Shown: positions 1 to 26,574 of the stretch, piece by piece
Position numbering within the stretch: the stretch's first letter is position 1
Layout of the letters: each line of letters opens with the position of its first letter
Source of the DNA: Gordionus sp. m RMFG-2023
Lineage: Eukaryota; Nematomorpha; Gordioida; Chordodea; Parachordodidae
Direction of reading: 5' to 3'
Assembly: GCF_954871325.1 (NCBI RefSeq)
Contig: NC_088776.1
Coordinates: 1,069,671-1,133,670, forward strand
Length of the DNA stretch: 64,000 nt
Made by a program: the position numbers and the translations under genes
Notes under the pieces: generated by a model
The model's database searches: none
Told to the model about the DNA's origin: nothing
What the model saw: the letters and a program-made list of their open reading frames with translations, nothing else

Positions 1-60
1 TCATATATTATTTATTGTAATGATATATATATTCTGTAACAACCTAGACATTACATATAC

Positions 61-205
61 ACACCAATATTAATTTAATTAGAAAGTTATAATATATTTA
101 TTTTACATAAATAACCCAAAATAATCATTATTATTGGTACATCGAGTATCGGTTTTTGAAAATCCGCTTCAAACCGGATCGGATATTGACCGTTATCATA
201 TTAAA
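61..205. repeat. Dispersed repeat copy 1 (about 145 bp)
   Basis: This block recurs in the same orientation at 1568-1711. The shared core includes GGTACATCGAGTATCGG, then a TTTTTGAAAATCCG segment, then CCGGATCGG and ATTGACCGTTATCATA. The two copies differ by small substitutions and indels, so this is an old local or dispersed duplication. No terminal inverted repeat or target duplication could be fixed, so the element class is unknown. Confidence 0.8.
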
Positions 206-1567
206 ATCTGACTCGATGACAATTATAGAATGTGTTAAATACATTACTTCAACCACACCAATTCTATCTTATAAAACAGGTATTGAAAAAATTCCGTTTT
301 TGCATTTTATTGATAATTAGCATTAAAATGGGGGAAAGCAAAGTAATTTTGCGGAATAAATGAATGATTTAAAAAATTAGAAATAAAACACCTTAATTAT
401 TTTAAATGATGCGACATTAAATAGTGATTATAATATAACATAACAGTTTTATTAATTATCATAAAATTATAGAGAGGTAATTTAATTTTTTGTTCTTCTA
501 GTAACATAATTTTATTTTTGTCCCGTATCTTCGTAAAAAGTCGTTTATGTTAAAATGAAAGAGAGAAAATTACGGTCAAAGATATTGGAGTGGTGGCTAT
601 TATGAGTAGGAATATGATTAGAAACAGGGGCTATTTGGTAACTTATTTTCCCATTCAGCAATGAGATTTACATTGCATGCTATGGAATCGATATAAGAAA
701 ATCTCAAATTAGGATTTAATTATTGTTCCAGAGAATTGGGTTCAGTTAGTATGACGTCCACCATTTGAGTGGATTCAGCCGATTTTTAATCACGTGTTAG
801 TATCATTACTTTATTGTTTATAGTGTTAGGTGTCTCAATGATTATATCTTTATTTAGTTTGCAATATATAGTTAATTGGTATTTGATTGAATGAGAAGGA
901 GACAATAATAAAATGTGCCATATAGGTGCCTGTAGCAGCGTGCTAGATAATACCACTAGCAAGACATTCTGGAAAAAAAATTAAAAGAATTGTTCTGCAT
1001 CAACTTCAAACTAATGATAAGACTTTATGATATACGATAATATACTTTTTTCTACAATATATATTTGAAACTGTTTATACCAATGTATCACGATTTTTAT
1101 ATTCATTAATTAACTTATATCGCTATAACACTATATAATATAACTATATTAAAAATAAAAGCTTGCCTTAAAAAAAAAGCCTAAAATATTTTTTCAAATT
1201 ACAATGAATTTTTTTGCAACTCCCTAGAAAATTTCCTGGAGCACCCATGCATTACTATCTTTGCAGTTTTGCCGGATGTGAATGGCAAGATAAAGAAGAA
1301 CATCGTGGCATATAGTTTGATAAAAGATTTTTGAGAAAATTGCATGTATATTTTTTGAAATTTGGACATGTTTTTATTTTTATATTTAAAAGAGCTTATT
1401 ATTTAGATTCATTGAGTTTAGAAAGTTGTGAAATTTAATTATTTAACGATTTTATAAATTATAATCTTAAATTAAACCACATGTTAAAATGATTATTTCA
1501 ATATAATTTATATCTCATCAATTTTTAAAAATTTATGATGTTTTAATAAAACCGAGACTTTACAAAT

Positions 1568-1711
1568 TACACCCAATATTAATTTAATGAGAAAGGTCAT
1601 AACATTTATTTTAAATGAATAACAAAAAAAAATCATTGTTATTGGTACATCGAGTATCGGTTTTTGAAAATCCGCTATAAACCGGATCGGGTATTGACCG
1701 TTATCATAGTC
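1568..1711. repeat. Dispersed repeat copy 2 (about 145 bp)
   Basis: Second copy of the 61-205 repeat, same orientation, about 1.5 kb away. It lies just beyond the last exon of the M13 peptidase gene and may be transcribed as part of its 3' region. Confidence 0.8.
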
Positions 1712-1836
1712 AATTTAACATTATATAATATATGAATGTGAGAATTAATTTGGCTTTAAATAGTTTGTGTATAATATTAAATGACTCTTTTTTTGTTCAA
1801 ATATTCTTTCATTTTTTTTCCGAGACGCGATCTAAA

Positions 1837-15605
<13,769 letters not shown>

Positions 15606-16264
15606 CTCAAGTTCTATTTTATAAAGTTTTATAAATTTATTTGGATAAATTTATTTCGGTTTAAATAAATGAGGAAAGGGGGGGGGGGACTGGATGTTTT
15701 AAAAGATTTTATAAAAAATATCTTCAAACGATTATGATTATTGAGCCAAAAATATTTTAAAAAATAAACCAATTTTAGTTTAATTATTTAAAAATATTTT
15801 TATTATTTTTTAAAAATATTTTTCTTTTTTAAATTTCTGAAAAATATTTATCAAAGTATAATTTGAATAGAATATAGTTGGAATTTTTCTTTGAACCTGT
15901 CGAAAAATATTATTGTCCTTTAGGCGTTTTTATATTGCGTCTCCGCAAATTTGTTTGTATTTAATAGTTAACCCAAAAATTTCTTTTTTTTTATCCACTT
16001 AAAAAATATATTTTTTAAAAAAAATGTTTTTTTTTGTTATTGCTAAAAAATATTTTTTTCATTACTTTTAAGTTTAGTTCTTAGTAAACAAGTAAAATAT
16101 TATATCCACCACCCTAGGTTATTCTTTAATTTTTTTTTATTCCTTAAATTTCATGTATATAAATCATTTCTACCTAAAAAAAAATTTTTTTATCCAGTTA
16201 AAAAAAATATTAAAATTTTTTGAAAGAAAGAAAGAAAAAAAGATACTTGCTTTAAAAAAAAATT

Positions 16265-16636
16265 GGTATGATGAAAGGGAACCTAGGCTACACCATGCCA
16301 GATCGTATGACCAATGATAGCTTACGAAAGAAGGTGAGAATAGCTCCATTTTCAGAAAAGATAAAGGTAGAGTAGAATGAGAATGTATGGACAGGGGTTA
16401 AGAACTGTGCTCAAACTAATGTGAATCGGTAAGTTCTGATCTTGGAGTTACGAGCCAACAAACTAGAGGCAGGCCACGACTACACTTGGATTTCTCAGAA
16501 CCGTGAGGACATGTTAGATAAGAAAATTGTCGTTGATATGGGCCCAAAGCCGAGCTGTATGGAAAGATGGGAGGCGTTTTAAAGATCTCAACTAGTTTTG
16601 GAATTAGTGATATGGAAGAAGAAGAAGATTGATTTA
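16265..16636 (+). mobile_element. LINE 3' fragment (reverse-transcriptase C-terminal tail)
   Basis: Plus-strand frames show MPDRMTNDSLRKKV, an AGHDYTWIS segment and a terminal TSFGISDMEEEED run, the typical tail of non-LTR retrotransposon ORF2 (R-GRPR-W, then aspartate-rich helices). It has stops and frame changes, so it is dead and heavily 5'-truncated. A short GAA run follows the last codons. The clade is not the same as the RTE-like copies elsewhere in the window. Confidence 0.6.
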
Positions 16637-16639
16637 CAT

Positions 16640-16861
16640 TCCTTGATTTCTAAATTTGAATTTTTTTGCCCCACTATTTTTGAGCCATTTTTCTCAGTTT
16701 ACAATTTGCCTAATGTTGTTAAAGTCATTGAACAAGATTTCAGTCACTTAAATGAGACATATGAGTTAAACTTAAGAGTCAGACTTCTTGGAAGGATTCT
16801 TGCGACTTTAGTTCCGTCACATATTTTGCTAAATGATTCCAATTACTTATTTACTATTTAA
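16640..16861 (+). other. Unrecognised coding-like tract
   Basis: An open frame continuing past the LINE tail gives about 74 residues ending ...LLNDSNYLFTI, including SVYNLPNVVKVIEQDF and LNLRVRLLGRILATLVP. Composition looks protein-like (balanced Leu/Val/Asn, no low complexity). No start, splice partner or family was identified. It could be one exon of an unseen gene, a gene fragment or chance. Confidence 0.3.
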
Positions 16862-18600
16862 GGCATTTTCATACTAAACCCGTTATTAAGCGATGCGTTA
16901 TTTAAAAAAGCAAGCTTAACAAATAAGGCACAAAATTTATAAATATGGAGCGTAATGAATGATAATGCTATGTTAAAATTTGAAAAACATATGTTGCTGT
17001 GCGATTATAAAAAATAATAGCGAATTCGATAAAAAGTTATATAATATTTCTGAATTATTAAGGGAGACCGGGGATAGTTTGATCCCGGAGCAGGTATTTC
17101 CTCTCGAATAATTTAAAAATTAATAAAGTTTAAGTTTTAAAATTTTAGCCGTATTTTAATAAGGTGTTTAAGTTGGCCCAAAAATGTTACGGACAAAATT
17201 GCTCATGAAAAATTTTAAATGCAAATTTAAATTTCAACATACCCAAAGTAAAACTTATTAAAATTTTACGTTTTCACTGATAACTTTTTTTTATAAACGG
17301 TTGTTTGGACTTAATATTAATTCTAAATGATAAAAAAAATCTCCATTTTATCATATATGAAAATTGATACAAAATTTATGGCAATTTAATATCTTAAAAT
17401 TATATTTTAATTAATTGGGAAAGCCTGGGGCAGGTTTTGGTGGGGTGCGTATTAGCCATTTTTAAGCAGGGCAGGGATTATTTTGAATAAAAAAAAATCC
17501 AACTAAATTTATAAAGACATTAGAAGCCACTAGTTTTTATAGGTCCACTAGTGACAATATGAAGGTTATTGACTTAATTTTTGTAATTATATTGATTTAA
17601 GTGACAACAAGTACTTCCGGGTGACATATGTGATATAGATGAACCCTAATAAATTTAACATATTTTGACAATTTATTTTTATTTATTTACTTAGAATCAA
17701 CACTTTAATATAAAAAAAATGTAAGCGCTATGACACATAACGTGAAAGGATAATAGCTACCCCTGGTGTTTTTCATAAAATTTAAATTTTCATTTTTTTT
17801 AAATTTCTCACTAATTAAAAACTAAATTATTTTTTTCTTAAATATTAATTTCTACCGTAGAGATATATGTAAAGAATAAAATTATGTTTAAACATTTTAG
17901 AAAAATTGCTTTGTCTATTTTTTATATAACACTCCAATTTTTTATGGACAATATAACCCCGGTATCCTCTAAATAAAATATTTCGCTTTTTTAAAAAACA
18001 ATATTAAAACTCTACGAAGAATCAGTTATGATTTTTTCGATAGCGTTTTTAATAACGCAACGTTTCGACAAAGCGTATTTAGATATAAATTCAGCTATAC
18101 TCTCAAATTGATACAAGCCTTTTTATTTTTATTTTCCTTAATTAAGTTTATTACTTCTTAAGTATATTTACTAAAGTTTTGGATAGCTAGACTTGATGAT
18201 TCAACCTACCCTGACCCGTTTGGACCCGATCAAACAGTTTTTTGAACATTTTTTTAAAATATTTTTCAATTAGGTTTTTACCGTTTTATACGTTTTTATC
18301 ATAACTATCACCCCTTCTAGATGCTTAGCTGACTTTTTTGGCATGCGCCTGATTGCATGGCATCAACCGATTTTATTATCATTATTTTAAATTAATTTTC
18401 ATTAAATACACTATTCTATTCTTTTATTAGCTTATTTCCAATTTTACATTTACATTTAAATTTACAATTTCCAAATGATTTACGATTCGTTACTGCCTAA
18501 TATATTAATTAATAAAAAACTTTTATCCTGTAAAAAAAATTTATATTTTATTTTATTTTTTTAAAATCGTCTGCGCTATTGAAAAAAAAAAATTTGTATC

Positions 18601-21600
18601 ATGAATTGGATGAATAGGTATAAGCAGAAATATAATTCCAAAGAAGATAAAAATATACAAAAAGTATTAAAACATTAATTTTAACATTTCTTTTATAAAT
18701 ATGATATATTTAAATAAAGAAATTTTTCGCACAAAAAAGATCGTACGATAATAAACTAACAGTAAATAATTTAAATACCATTGGATCAGATCTAAAAGCG
18801 CTATGTTATGCCAATCGCATATCAGGAAAAATAATATCTAGTAAATATTTTTGAAATATTTAATATTCTTTTTATAACAATCCATTTATTAGATAGCAAT
18901 ACGATTAAATATGTAAATATTGAAAATGAAAATTCCAACAATAAACCTAAATTTAATGTGTATAAACATATTCATAAACCATTGGCTACCTTGAATGAAG
19001 AAAAGTAAAGCTTAAATCAAAATAAATTTTAATAAATTATATGCTATTTACAAATATTTTAAATGATTATAATAAGAGAAGATCCATTTGATATAGAAGA
19101 TGAAAAAATAAAAGAACTTAAAGATTCAAAGATGAGAACCACACACCTACATCATTCTAATTGTATAAATAATTAAAATTTAATTCATATAAACTATATA
19201 ATATATAATTAATATACAAATATATAGCTGAATATATTAAACATAAAACTAAAAATCGAGAAAACATGGGCCTATGTGATAATAATTTGGCGGAATGTAA
19301 GTCGAAAATTAAAAGTAGATATTTTGAGACCTGCTTATCAGAGCCTTCAACATCTTCTACTGATAAAAAAGTTAAATTCTAAGCAAAATGTAATATTATA
19401 ATTCCGTATTTTAGATCAATGACGGTTTAAAAGACACTTACCTTCTAAGAAAGCCAATTTCAAATTTATTTAATGCAAGGGTAGGTGATAAAGAGTGTCG
19501 AGATAACGATTTTGAAGCCGATTTAAATGAAGGATGGACGTATAAACCTCACAGGGTACCCAACATTATAATTGTAAAAGTATAATATTTTACTATATCT
19601 TAAAGGTATGATATACTAAGTTAATTTTACCCACCCCCCACCTCCTCATTGTTTAGAAAGATGAAATTGGCAGCAGAGATATCGATTGTGACGTGAACGA
19701 AAACGCCGAATGTAACAAAAAATCTCTTTTACTTCCATATAGATCAAAAAGGTATAAAAAATATTTACTTATAATATAGAAGTTTAGAGAATCTGGGACC
19801 TGATTTTATCGGCTTCGTATTTCCAGCTTGGTCCGATCCGACCCTAACATAAAATAATTTTTTTAATATGGGGCATATTGGTCCGCAATTTTAAGATTGT
19901 TCCTCGAAAGGAAGAGCTTCAAACTTTTATATTAATTAAAGTTGGTTGATTTTAAAAAGAATAATATTTATATAACATATGTTTTTTTAGAAATGGACGA
20001 GCTATGCAACAAGACAACATGAGGGAGAGGCGAGTAAATAATTTTCGATATTTTATAATTCTGATAAACATCTGTATTTTTTAAGGTCACGTGTCCAAAA
20101 GCTAATTTTACTTTTTTCGTAAGTTGATAATGTAAAAATAGGAATGTTGTATCCTAAAGGAGCGTTTTGAAACCGGAAACGGGAACCTTGAACCCTCGGA
20201 TGTTTATAGTATTGTTTATTTTTTTACTTTAACAGTTTTGAAACCGGAAATAGGAACCAACTTCAATTTTAGGAAATCCGCGTAAGCCTGAAAAATTAAT
20301 TTAAACGACTTAGAATTCATGGTAAATGTGACCTAGGAAAAAATATTCTACCCTAACTGTAATAGATATAACCTTATAAATTTAAAGCATTTTTATATAT
20401 ACTACACTCACTGATTTAACTTAAGACGATAGCCATATTGCCTGATTTCCAGCATTGACTCTAACAAGAAATATAATTCAGTAAACGATATATCATTTAA
20501 TCAAAGGAACAAGATTGAATGTGGAATACTTTGAACATGGCAAATTTAGCCGGAGCATATTTATAAATATTTTTGGCTGTTTTTCATTTTGTTTATCATA
20601 GATTTTATATTCATAATATCCTCGTGCAGTTCTTTCATCCCCTCTATACAGAATTTAGATATCTAATTTTTAATAATTATATTAGATAAACCAACAGTCG
20701 TCTTTATATAATAATTTTTTTCAAAGAATTCCAGAGATTATGAAGGATCTAATGAACATCGGAATGATTTAAATTTCGAGAAAAGTGATATTAGCGGAAC
20801 CGCCGATAGCCCAAACCGCTATAACGGGGATGAAGATCTACCAAAAATGGGGAGAAATTATGATGAGTTTGAAAGAGAAGGGTTCGATAAATCGAAACGC
20901 TTTCAGTGGTCCAAATATGCCCATCCTTTCGCCACTTACGATTCTGGGAGCGGAAATAATGAAGGTATCTGTATACTCTGTAGCACATTATAAATTTTAT
21001 ACCAATTTTTAAAAAAAAGTGGGCTAAGAGCTAAATGTGATTTGACAGGTGTATATCTTTTTTATATTTTATCTAAGACTATCTCCAAACTTTATTTTTA
21101 AGTTTTTATTTTACAATTAATGACGGGGGAATAAAAACCTTTTTTTAAGATAAAAAAAATTTTTTAGAAGAGGTTAAAATCATTTTATTTATTTTAAAGA
21201 AAATTATAAATAACATGAAACTATACAGTGTTGACCAGATAAATTTCTACAAATTCTTCATCTCTTCTCCGTTTAATGGCGATTTCCGGGTTTGCCCAGG
21301 TTGGCCAGCTTTCCATCTGATTTTTCTTTTCCATTTTTGACGGTCCTGAGCATAAATACTTTGTAAGATCAGTTTTCTCATATCCGCTGCTATCACATTT
21401 ATCCACGTCATCTCGGGCCTTCCTCTAGGTCTTGATCCCCTCCCCCCTACTTCCATTAAGGTGCATCGCTTTACCCGGTCATCTTTTGTCTTACGTTTCA
21501 CTTCAAACTATCTTAGTCCATTTCTTCGCATTACCAATAAATAAATATATTTACAAATGAATTTATAAAAAATATGGAAATGTTTCCCAAATTAAATCTA

Positions 21601-22912
21601 TACTACACAACAGTATTTATAAAAATAACATTTAAAATCCTTATTTTTACCAGAAATATATTCTATCATGTTTTGAATTACCTATCTAATAAATTGTAGA
21701 CAATTTTGCTGTTAAACCTTTGAAGTTATTTATAATTTATATAAAAAATGTATGGAAAATTCGAATATAAATTATATTAAATTTAAAAGTTTATAAAAAT
21801 AAAATGGTCTAAAAATTTCATTAGGATATTATATTCCAAACATGATGGAATACCATTTCCGGTTTAATCAGATTTTTAAATTCTTAAAAACGCGCTCAAA
21901 AAATTAGACTGCTGTTGTTGAGTTCCAAGGAAACCTAGATAATTTGGGCTGATTGTCAAATTTTAAAACAGAATCCATGATCCCCAGTTGACCGAAATTT
22001 TTTCGAAGTAATTCATTTTAAATGTTGAGTGTTTTGAAATTATATTTTAAGCCTGTATTTTTAATAGATTTTCCATTTAAAAAAAAACAGCTCTTAAGAT
22101 ACAACACCTCTAACTTGATTACCCCTATTTCAAATTTTCTTTACTGGTAATTTAGGAGTATTTAAAAATATTACTTGTATGTGGAGCATAAGTCTTAAAT
22201 AAGATGATAAAAGTAAAGTTTAAATAACCATTCCTTGAGGAGTGAAAAAATATTTATTTAATAATTATACCTGGGGGAATATATTGTTATATATTTAATC
22301 CTAGAAAACTTCAAGTTTGCCAAAATAGCGATTGAAAAGAGTCACGGGATAACGACCAATACCAAAATCACTCCCAAAGGAACAATCTACAAAACGGAAA
22401 AGGCGTTCGTCAATGCTAAATTGGAAGCCTTTCCTGTATACGATACTGAGGATTATTCCTTCACCGATCCGGATCATATTTTTCAGAGGAAAGGCTTCGA
22501 GAGGAACGACAGAAAACCGGAAGAAAGGCACGATAATTCATATGAGGAATGGAAAAATCTTAGAAAAAAAGGAGGGTGGGATGATGGAATGGACGAAAAT
22601 GGAAACAAAAGAAATTTCGAACACGATGTTGGGAAGAATTGCGGGCTCATCACTCATAGGTTTAACGATGTTATACAAGAACGAAGAAAAATGGACCCTT
22701 TTCTAGGTAATGACAACATGATGACCAACATGGAGGACCAATCGGTAGCCAGGGATAAACTTCATGAAGGGTTAAACCAGATTAAGGAACATTCGGGAAT
22801 GAACAATAAAAATTATCACGATAACGAGCTCGCTCCTAATAATTACAGGGTGATCAATGGCAAACTTTGGGATACAAAATCTCTGATGTTGGAGAGGCTA
22901 ATTTACGACTGA
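18601..22912 (+). CDS. Hydrophilic protein of unknown function, 10 exons, 549 aa
   Basis: Ten exons join with matching phases and GT-AG introns: 18601-18663, 18720-18840, 18893-19004, 19077-19162, 19228-19370, 19415-19555, 19657-19751, 19991-20033, 20727-20964, 22305-22912. They total 1650 nt with one terminal stop (TGA at 22910). The start is the ATG opening MNWMNRYKQKYNSKED; an upstream exon cannot be excluded. The protein is rich in Asn, Asp, Glu, Lys and Arg, with no signal peptide, membrane segment or coiled coil that I can see, so it is probably nuclear or cytosolic. Recognisable stretches include GLKDTYLLRKPISNLFNARVGD (exon 6), LPKMGRNYDEFEREGFDKSK (exon 9) and FPVYDTEDYSFTDPDHIFQR (exon 10). 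No domain was recognised. The first introns are tiny (44-101 bp) and the last two large (693 and 1340 bp); intron 9 carries a LINE tail and a MITE. Confidence 0.8.
21221..21530 (-). mobile_element. LINE 3' fragment (ORF2 C-terminal tail)
   Basis: The minus strand reads RGRPEMTWINVIAADMRKLI, then QSIYAQDRQKWKRKI. This is the conserved C-terminal tail of CR1/RTE/Jockey-like LINE reverse transcriptases (RGRP-x-W, then A-x-DR-x-x-W). Only the tail survives, so the copy is 5'-truncated. It lies antisense inside the last intron of the 549-aa gene. Confidence 0.8.
21628..21897. mobile_element. Palindromic MITE, copy A
   Basis: Inverted ends of about 50-60 bp: CCAGAAATATATTCTATCATG near the left and CATGATGGAATACCATTTCCGG near the right, with related TTTTTAAG-rich outer parts. 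A second copy with the same organisation is at 61890-62180. No transposase is present and the target duplication is not clear. It lies in intron 9 of the 549-aa gene. Confidence 0.7.
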
Positions 22913-23116
22913 TTATTCATTTTACCTTAGAGCTTCATATTAAAGAAAGTCATTCGAAATTATATAATTTTACTTTGTAAGATAAACCAACAAAATTGAT
23001 ATTAATAAATATTTTATATATATAACTTTACTTACTGCTTTCTATATTAAAAAAATTTATTAATTGATATCAATAATCATTTAAATAAATCCAATATTAT
23101 TACAAATTTAAAAAAA
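22913..23116. other. 3' flank of the 549-aa gene
   Basis: AT-rich, with AATAAA-like strings shortly after the stop codon (near 22988) that could serve as a polyadenylation signal. Nothing else is seen. Confidence 0.4.
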
Positions 23117-23862
23117 TTGTGCTTAAATAAATTTAAAAAATTTTTTTAAAACACCAAATTCATTGGTTACATCTAATACTTTATTTCCACTCCACCCTAA
23201 AAATGTGGCGCCTACACCTTTGAATTAAATTGAGACTCTAATATCTATATTAACTCGAAAAGAATATTAACTGATAAAATCCATATTATAATTGTATCAA
23301 TTTAAATTATAGATAATTCAAAGTTAACGACATTCAAAAAATTGAATGTACACAATATTTTTTTACTAATTAGCCACGTCAGATAATTTTTAATTCCTAT
23401 TATTAACTAACCAATCATTATTATATAGGAGCAGTAAAATTATCTGGAAACCTTTGAGCTGTAGGTCCATCCATGATTATATTTATCCATAGTATTTGCA
23501 TGGCGTTTAAAGGAGATATATGGATTTTATGGTGCAAATTCGGTGAGCTACCACCATTGTGATACTGATAACTTCCTACATAACCATGGTTAGCGTATGA
23601 CTCATTTCCAAGGGTTAAACTAGAATATGCGAGGGAATGGAGAGTTTTTACTCGTATTTATGAAATAATAATTCTATATAAATAAAATCTTTATAACTAA
23701 AAAATTTTCGAATAATAATAGCTATGTCTGGATCTTCGAAAATTGATCGGTATTTTTTTGTCGGACCGGTTTCGAAAAATAAAGCGATGAAACAAATGCA
23801 AAAATATTTAAGTTTCTTTAAAAAAAAGTAGCAAAAATGAGAAATTAATATAAAATATTATG
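23117..23862 (-). pseudogene. Duplicated exon-like segment, copy A
   Basis: Recurs at 47515-48068 and 54095-54262. On the minus strand three protein-like stretches lie in gene order: about 23835-23646 (FETGPTKKYRSIFEDPD, then KDFIYIELLFHKY), about 23625-23421 (LTLGNESYANHGYVGSYQYH, then ILWINIIMDGPTAQ, ending FTAPI and stop) and about 23255-23117 (GVGATFLGWSGNKVLDVTNE). The first two could be joined by a 32-bp GT-AG intron with matching phase, which is very short. No family is recognised. Either this is part of a real minus-strand gene whose other exons I cannot find, or a gene fragment or element. Copy B is broken. Confidence 0.45.
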
Positions 23863-26574
23863 GCTAATAAAATCAGTGGATTGAAAAAGAGGGTGTTACT
23901 CAGGGACATCCATAGATAACATGGTTGACAATGCTATAAGCGTCATGGTTGAATAGAAGTATACCAAGCTGAAATCAAATTGATTATCATCAAGAAGATT
24001 AATATATTAGACACAAATTTTTTTTAACAAATAGTACCACAAATATTGTTAAAAAATCTTATTCTGGTCAATTTTAAAAAAAATGGCTGTTTATCTCTGT
24101 AACCAAAATAATATTATGTGGTAGAATGGTTTGAACATATTTGCCAAATCTCCAGGGGTTACATAAGATTATTTTTTTACTAAAATCTTATTCGATCCCT
24201 TCATAAATCCCAAATTATGCTTTCACACATACCCCCTTTTCCCATCTAAAATGCTCCTGTTGGTAGCTTTACTTAGTATTGCTAAACGGAACATAGGCTA
24301 GAAAGGGTAACTGGCTTGTCAAGATTTTTAAATTTCTAAAAATTTAGTTATACTTATAAAAGTAATATATAATTTTTTTTTTTGGTTGCGTCCATCTAAA
24401 ATATACTTTATATTAGAAAAAATTAAAAATACTTCGTTAAGAAAAACTTGGTAGCTGGAGGAGCTATCTCCTTCTTTTAAATAGAAGTTATTAAAAATTA
24501 ACAGCTTTGCATACTGGCTCTCAAAATATTTTTTAATTTTGATAAAAAAAATCTTTTATCTTTTAAGAAGAATTCTAGAGTTATGTTGATTCAGCGAAAT
24601 TCTGATTAGGGATGGTGACAGAAATATGTAATCAGCATATCAACATATATTGGAAATAGTATGAAATGTTTATAAAAAAAAATATTGATATGAGTATTGT
24701 AAACGGCATCAAATTTTATTTACTCCAGGAGAAAAAATAACTTATATAACCCAAAATGTTTCTTAAAAAGAAATATAGACTAAAGCTTAGATAAAAGAAA
24801 TACTCAAAGTATAGAAAAAATAGCCATCTATATATTATGTAGTGAACTGCATCCCGTCTAATTTTTCAAACCCGGCCTGGCCCCAAAACCGGCCCGGCAT
24901 GAACCAGAATTTTTTTTAAATATAGAAATATAATTACTCAAAATAAAAGACATACGTTATATGGCCTAGTTTCTATAAATAAAATCAAGTATTGACATTT
25001 TGCATAAAAAATTCAATATAAAATTGATAAATTTAGATATATTTAAATAAATTTCCAAGGGTCGACCCGACCCGGCCCGAACTCGCTTCTTTAAATATTT
25101 AGGCCCAAGCCCGACCAGATCTCTAATATAAGGCTAATAATTTATTTTTACAAATGAAATATTTTAAAATCAAAAAAATGTGATAATTGAAAATTATTTT
25201 CAACTTTCAAAATTAAGTACATCTGTTTAAAAGAAATAATGAGTAAATAAAAAAAAATTTTTTAAAAAAATACGACACACCCGCCCATCAGGTCCAGCGT
25301 TCTTATATTCAAAAAAAAAATGCGTACAAATAATTCTGATCATCATATTGAGTCCAAGGTGGCCATTATAATCACGTAAATATTGGAGCAAAAATTGCTT
25401 GCAGCTGATTGGTTAAACATTATTTTTATAATGTATAATTTAGTCAATAGCGTCATTGAGGGGCGGAGCGGGTGCAGTGACTAGAACCTCAGCAAAAATT
25501 TGAAGAGCCCCTAATATACTAAAACTATACAGCACAATGCAAACATTGAATAATCAAACGCGCTCGCAATAAGCGTTCACAAAAATCGAACGCCTTAGTT
25601 ATTGTAATAACTTATACAGAGGGGGGGGGGGTCATATTATTCTTATTTTTTTATACTCACGTGTCTTGTTCGCCAATCCCAATATGAACTTTACACTAAT
25701 TAGCCCCAATTCACACAATTTACGATAAATAAATCTATTCGGAAATCAGAAATGTTTAATGAAATTAATAAATTTTTCTACAGAAGCTCCCTAGGGTCTT
25801 TCCTTATTTTCATTAATATTAGGATTTTTAACCTAAAAATTATTAATTTAATATTACTTAAATATAAGTTTTGCCATTCAACCTAGCAAACAATTTATTT
25901 GCGAATGATTATGTTACCTTCAAACGGCCAAATTGCCACAGCCATTAAAATTTATCATTGGGTAGGCAATACGAAAAACGATTGCTTTTAGTACATATTT
26001 TAACCTAGTAAACTAATAAACTACAACAAACATTAAAAAAGATTTTATCACAATTTTATAAATTTTCCAATCAAGTGTTAACCTTTATCTAAAAGAGGGA
26101 CCATAACAATTATCAGGACAAGACTTTTCCCTGGCTGTCTTTATATTTACTAACTATTTTCATTATCTGGACGAGTCACATAAAACATTTAAATATTAAA
26201 ATAAAATTTATAATTATAAATTTGAGGTATTAAAGGAAGCCATTTTTTTTTAAAATCAGAAATTTTTATATTTAATTATTTCTTTTAAATTTATATATTT
26301 TTCGTGAACTTATTTTATAATAATTAAAATTTATCTAAGATTATACTTACTAATTTCATATATATATTAGATATTATGATGAACCCTATTTCTATAAAAT
26401 CTAATTAAATTTCACTGAGATAAGCATATTTCTAACATACAATAGCAATAGAAATACATACTAAAAGGCTATTATATTTTTTTTACTTCAAAATTTGTAT
26501 AAAAATATTTTAGTAAATCTTTTTTTTTTGTTTAAGAAGAAAATATATTCTCTCTAAAGAACTTTTAAAGAAAA
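23863..26574. other. Intergenic region upstream of the EGF gene
   Basis: No exon was recognised. It contains a MITE-like patch near 24105-24300 sharing motifs with 44160-44290, a GC-rich motif element at 24855-25131, and an 11-nt poly(G) near 25621. The stretch 26391-26432 is homologous to 58105-58150, which supports a segmental duplication reaching into the EGF gene promoter. The EGF promoter must lie at the upper end; no core element is identifiable. Confidence 0.5.
24855..25131. repeat. Motif-rich element built on GGCCCGACCC
   Basis: Two GC-rich ends (CCCGGCCTGGCCCC and CCGGCCCGGCATG on the left; GTCGACCCGACCCGGCCCG and GCCCGACCAGATCTCTA on the right) flank an AT-rich middle. Flanks ATATTATG and ATATAAGG match at 6 of 8 positions, so a decayed 8-bp duplication of a hAT-like MITE is possible but not shown. 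A related patch is at 26655-26750. Confidence 0.4.

Larger units (their letters stand above)
1..1836. other. Non-coding flank of the M13 gene
   Basis: No convincing exon was seen on either strand. The stretch is AT-rich and contains the two copies of a 145-bp dispersed repeat listed separately. The final coding exon of the M13 peptidase gene ends at its upper border, so the lower part includes that gene's 3' UTR and terminator. No polyadenylation site was singled out. Confidence 0.6.
15606..18600. other. Intergenic region between divergent genes
   Basis: The M13 gene (minus) and the 549-aa gene (plus) are transcribed away from each other, so this 3-kb stretch should hold both promoters. No TATA or other element can be assigned with confidence in this AT-rich DNA. 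It contains an 11-nt poly(G) tract near 15678, a LINE 3' tail and a coding-like tract, listed separately; the rest is featureless. Confidence 0.55.

Noticed and set aside
20785-21012. Plus- and minus-strand frames overlapping exon 9 of the 549-aa gene
   Set aside because: Only the frame NSRDYEGSNEHRNDLNFEKS onward joins both neighbouring exons in phase; the other frames are shadows.
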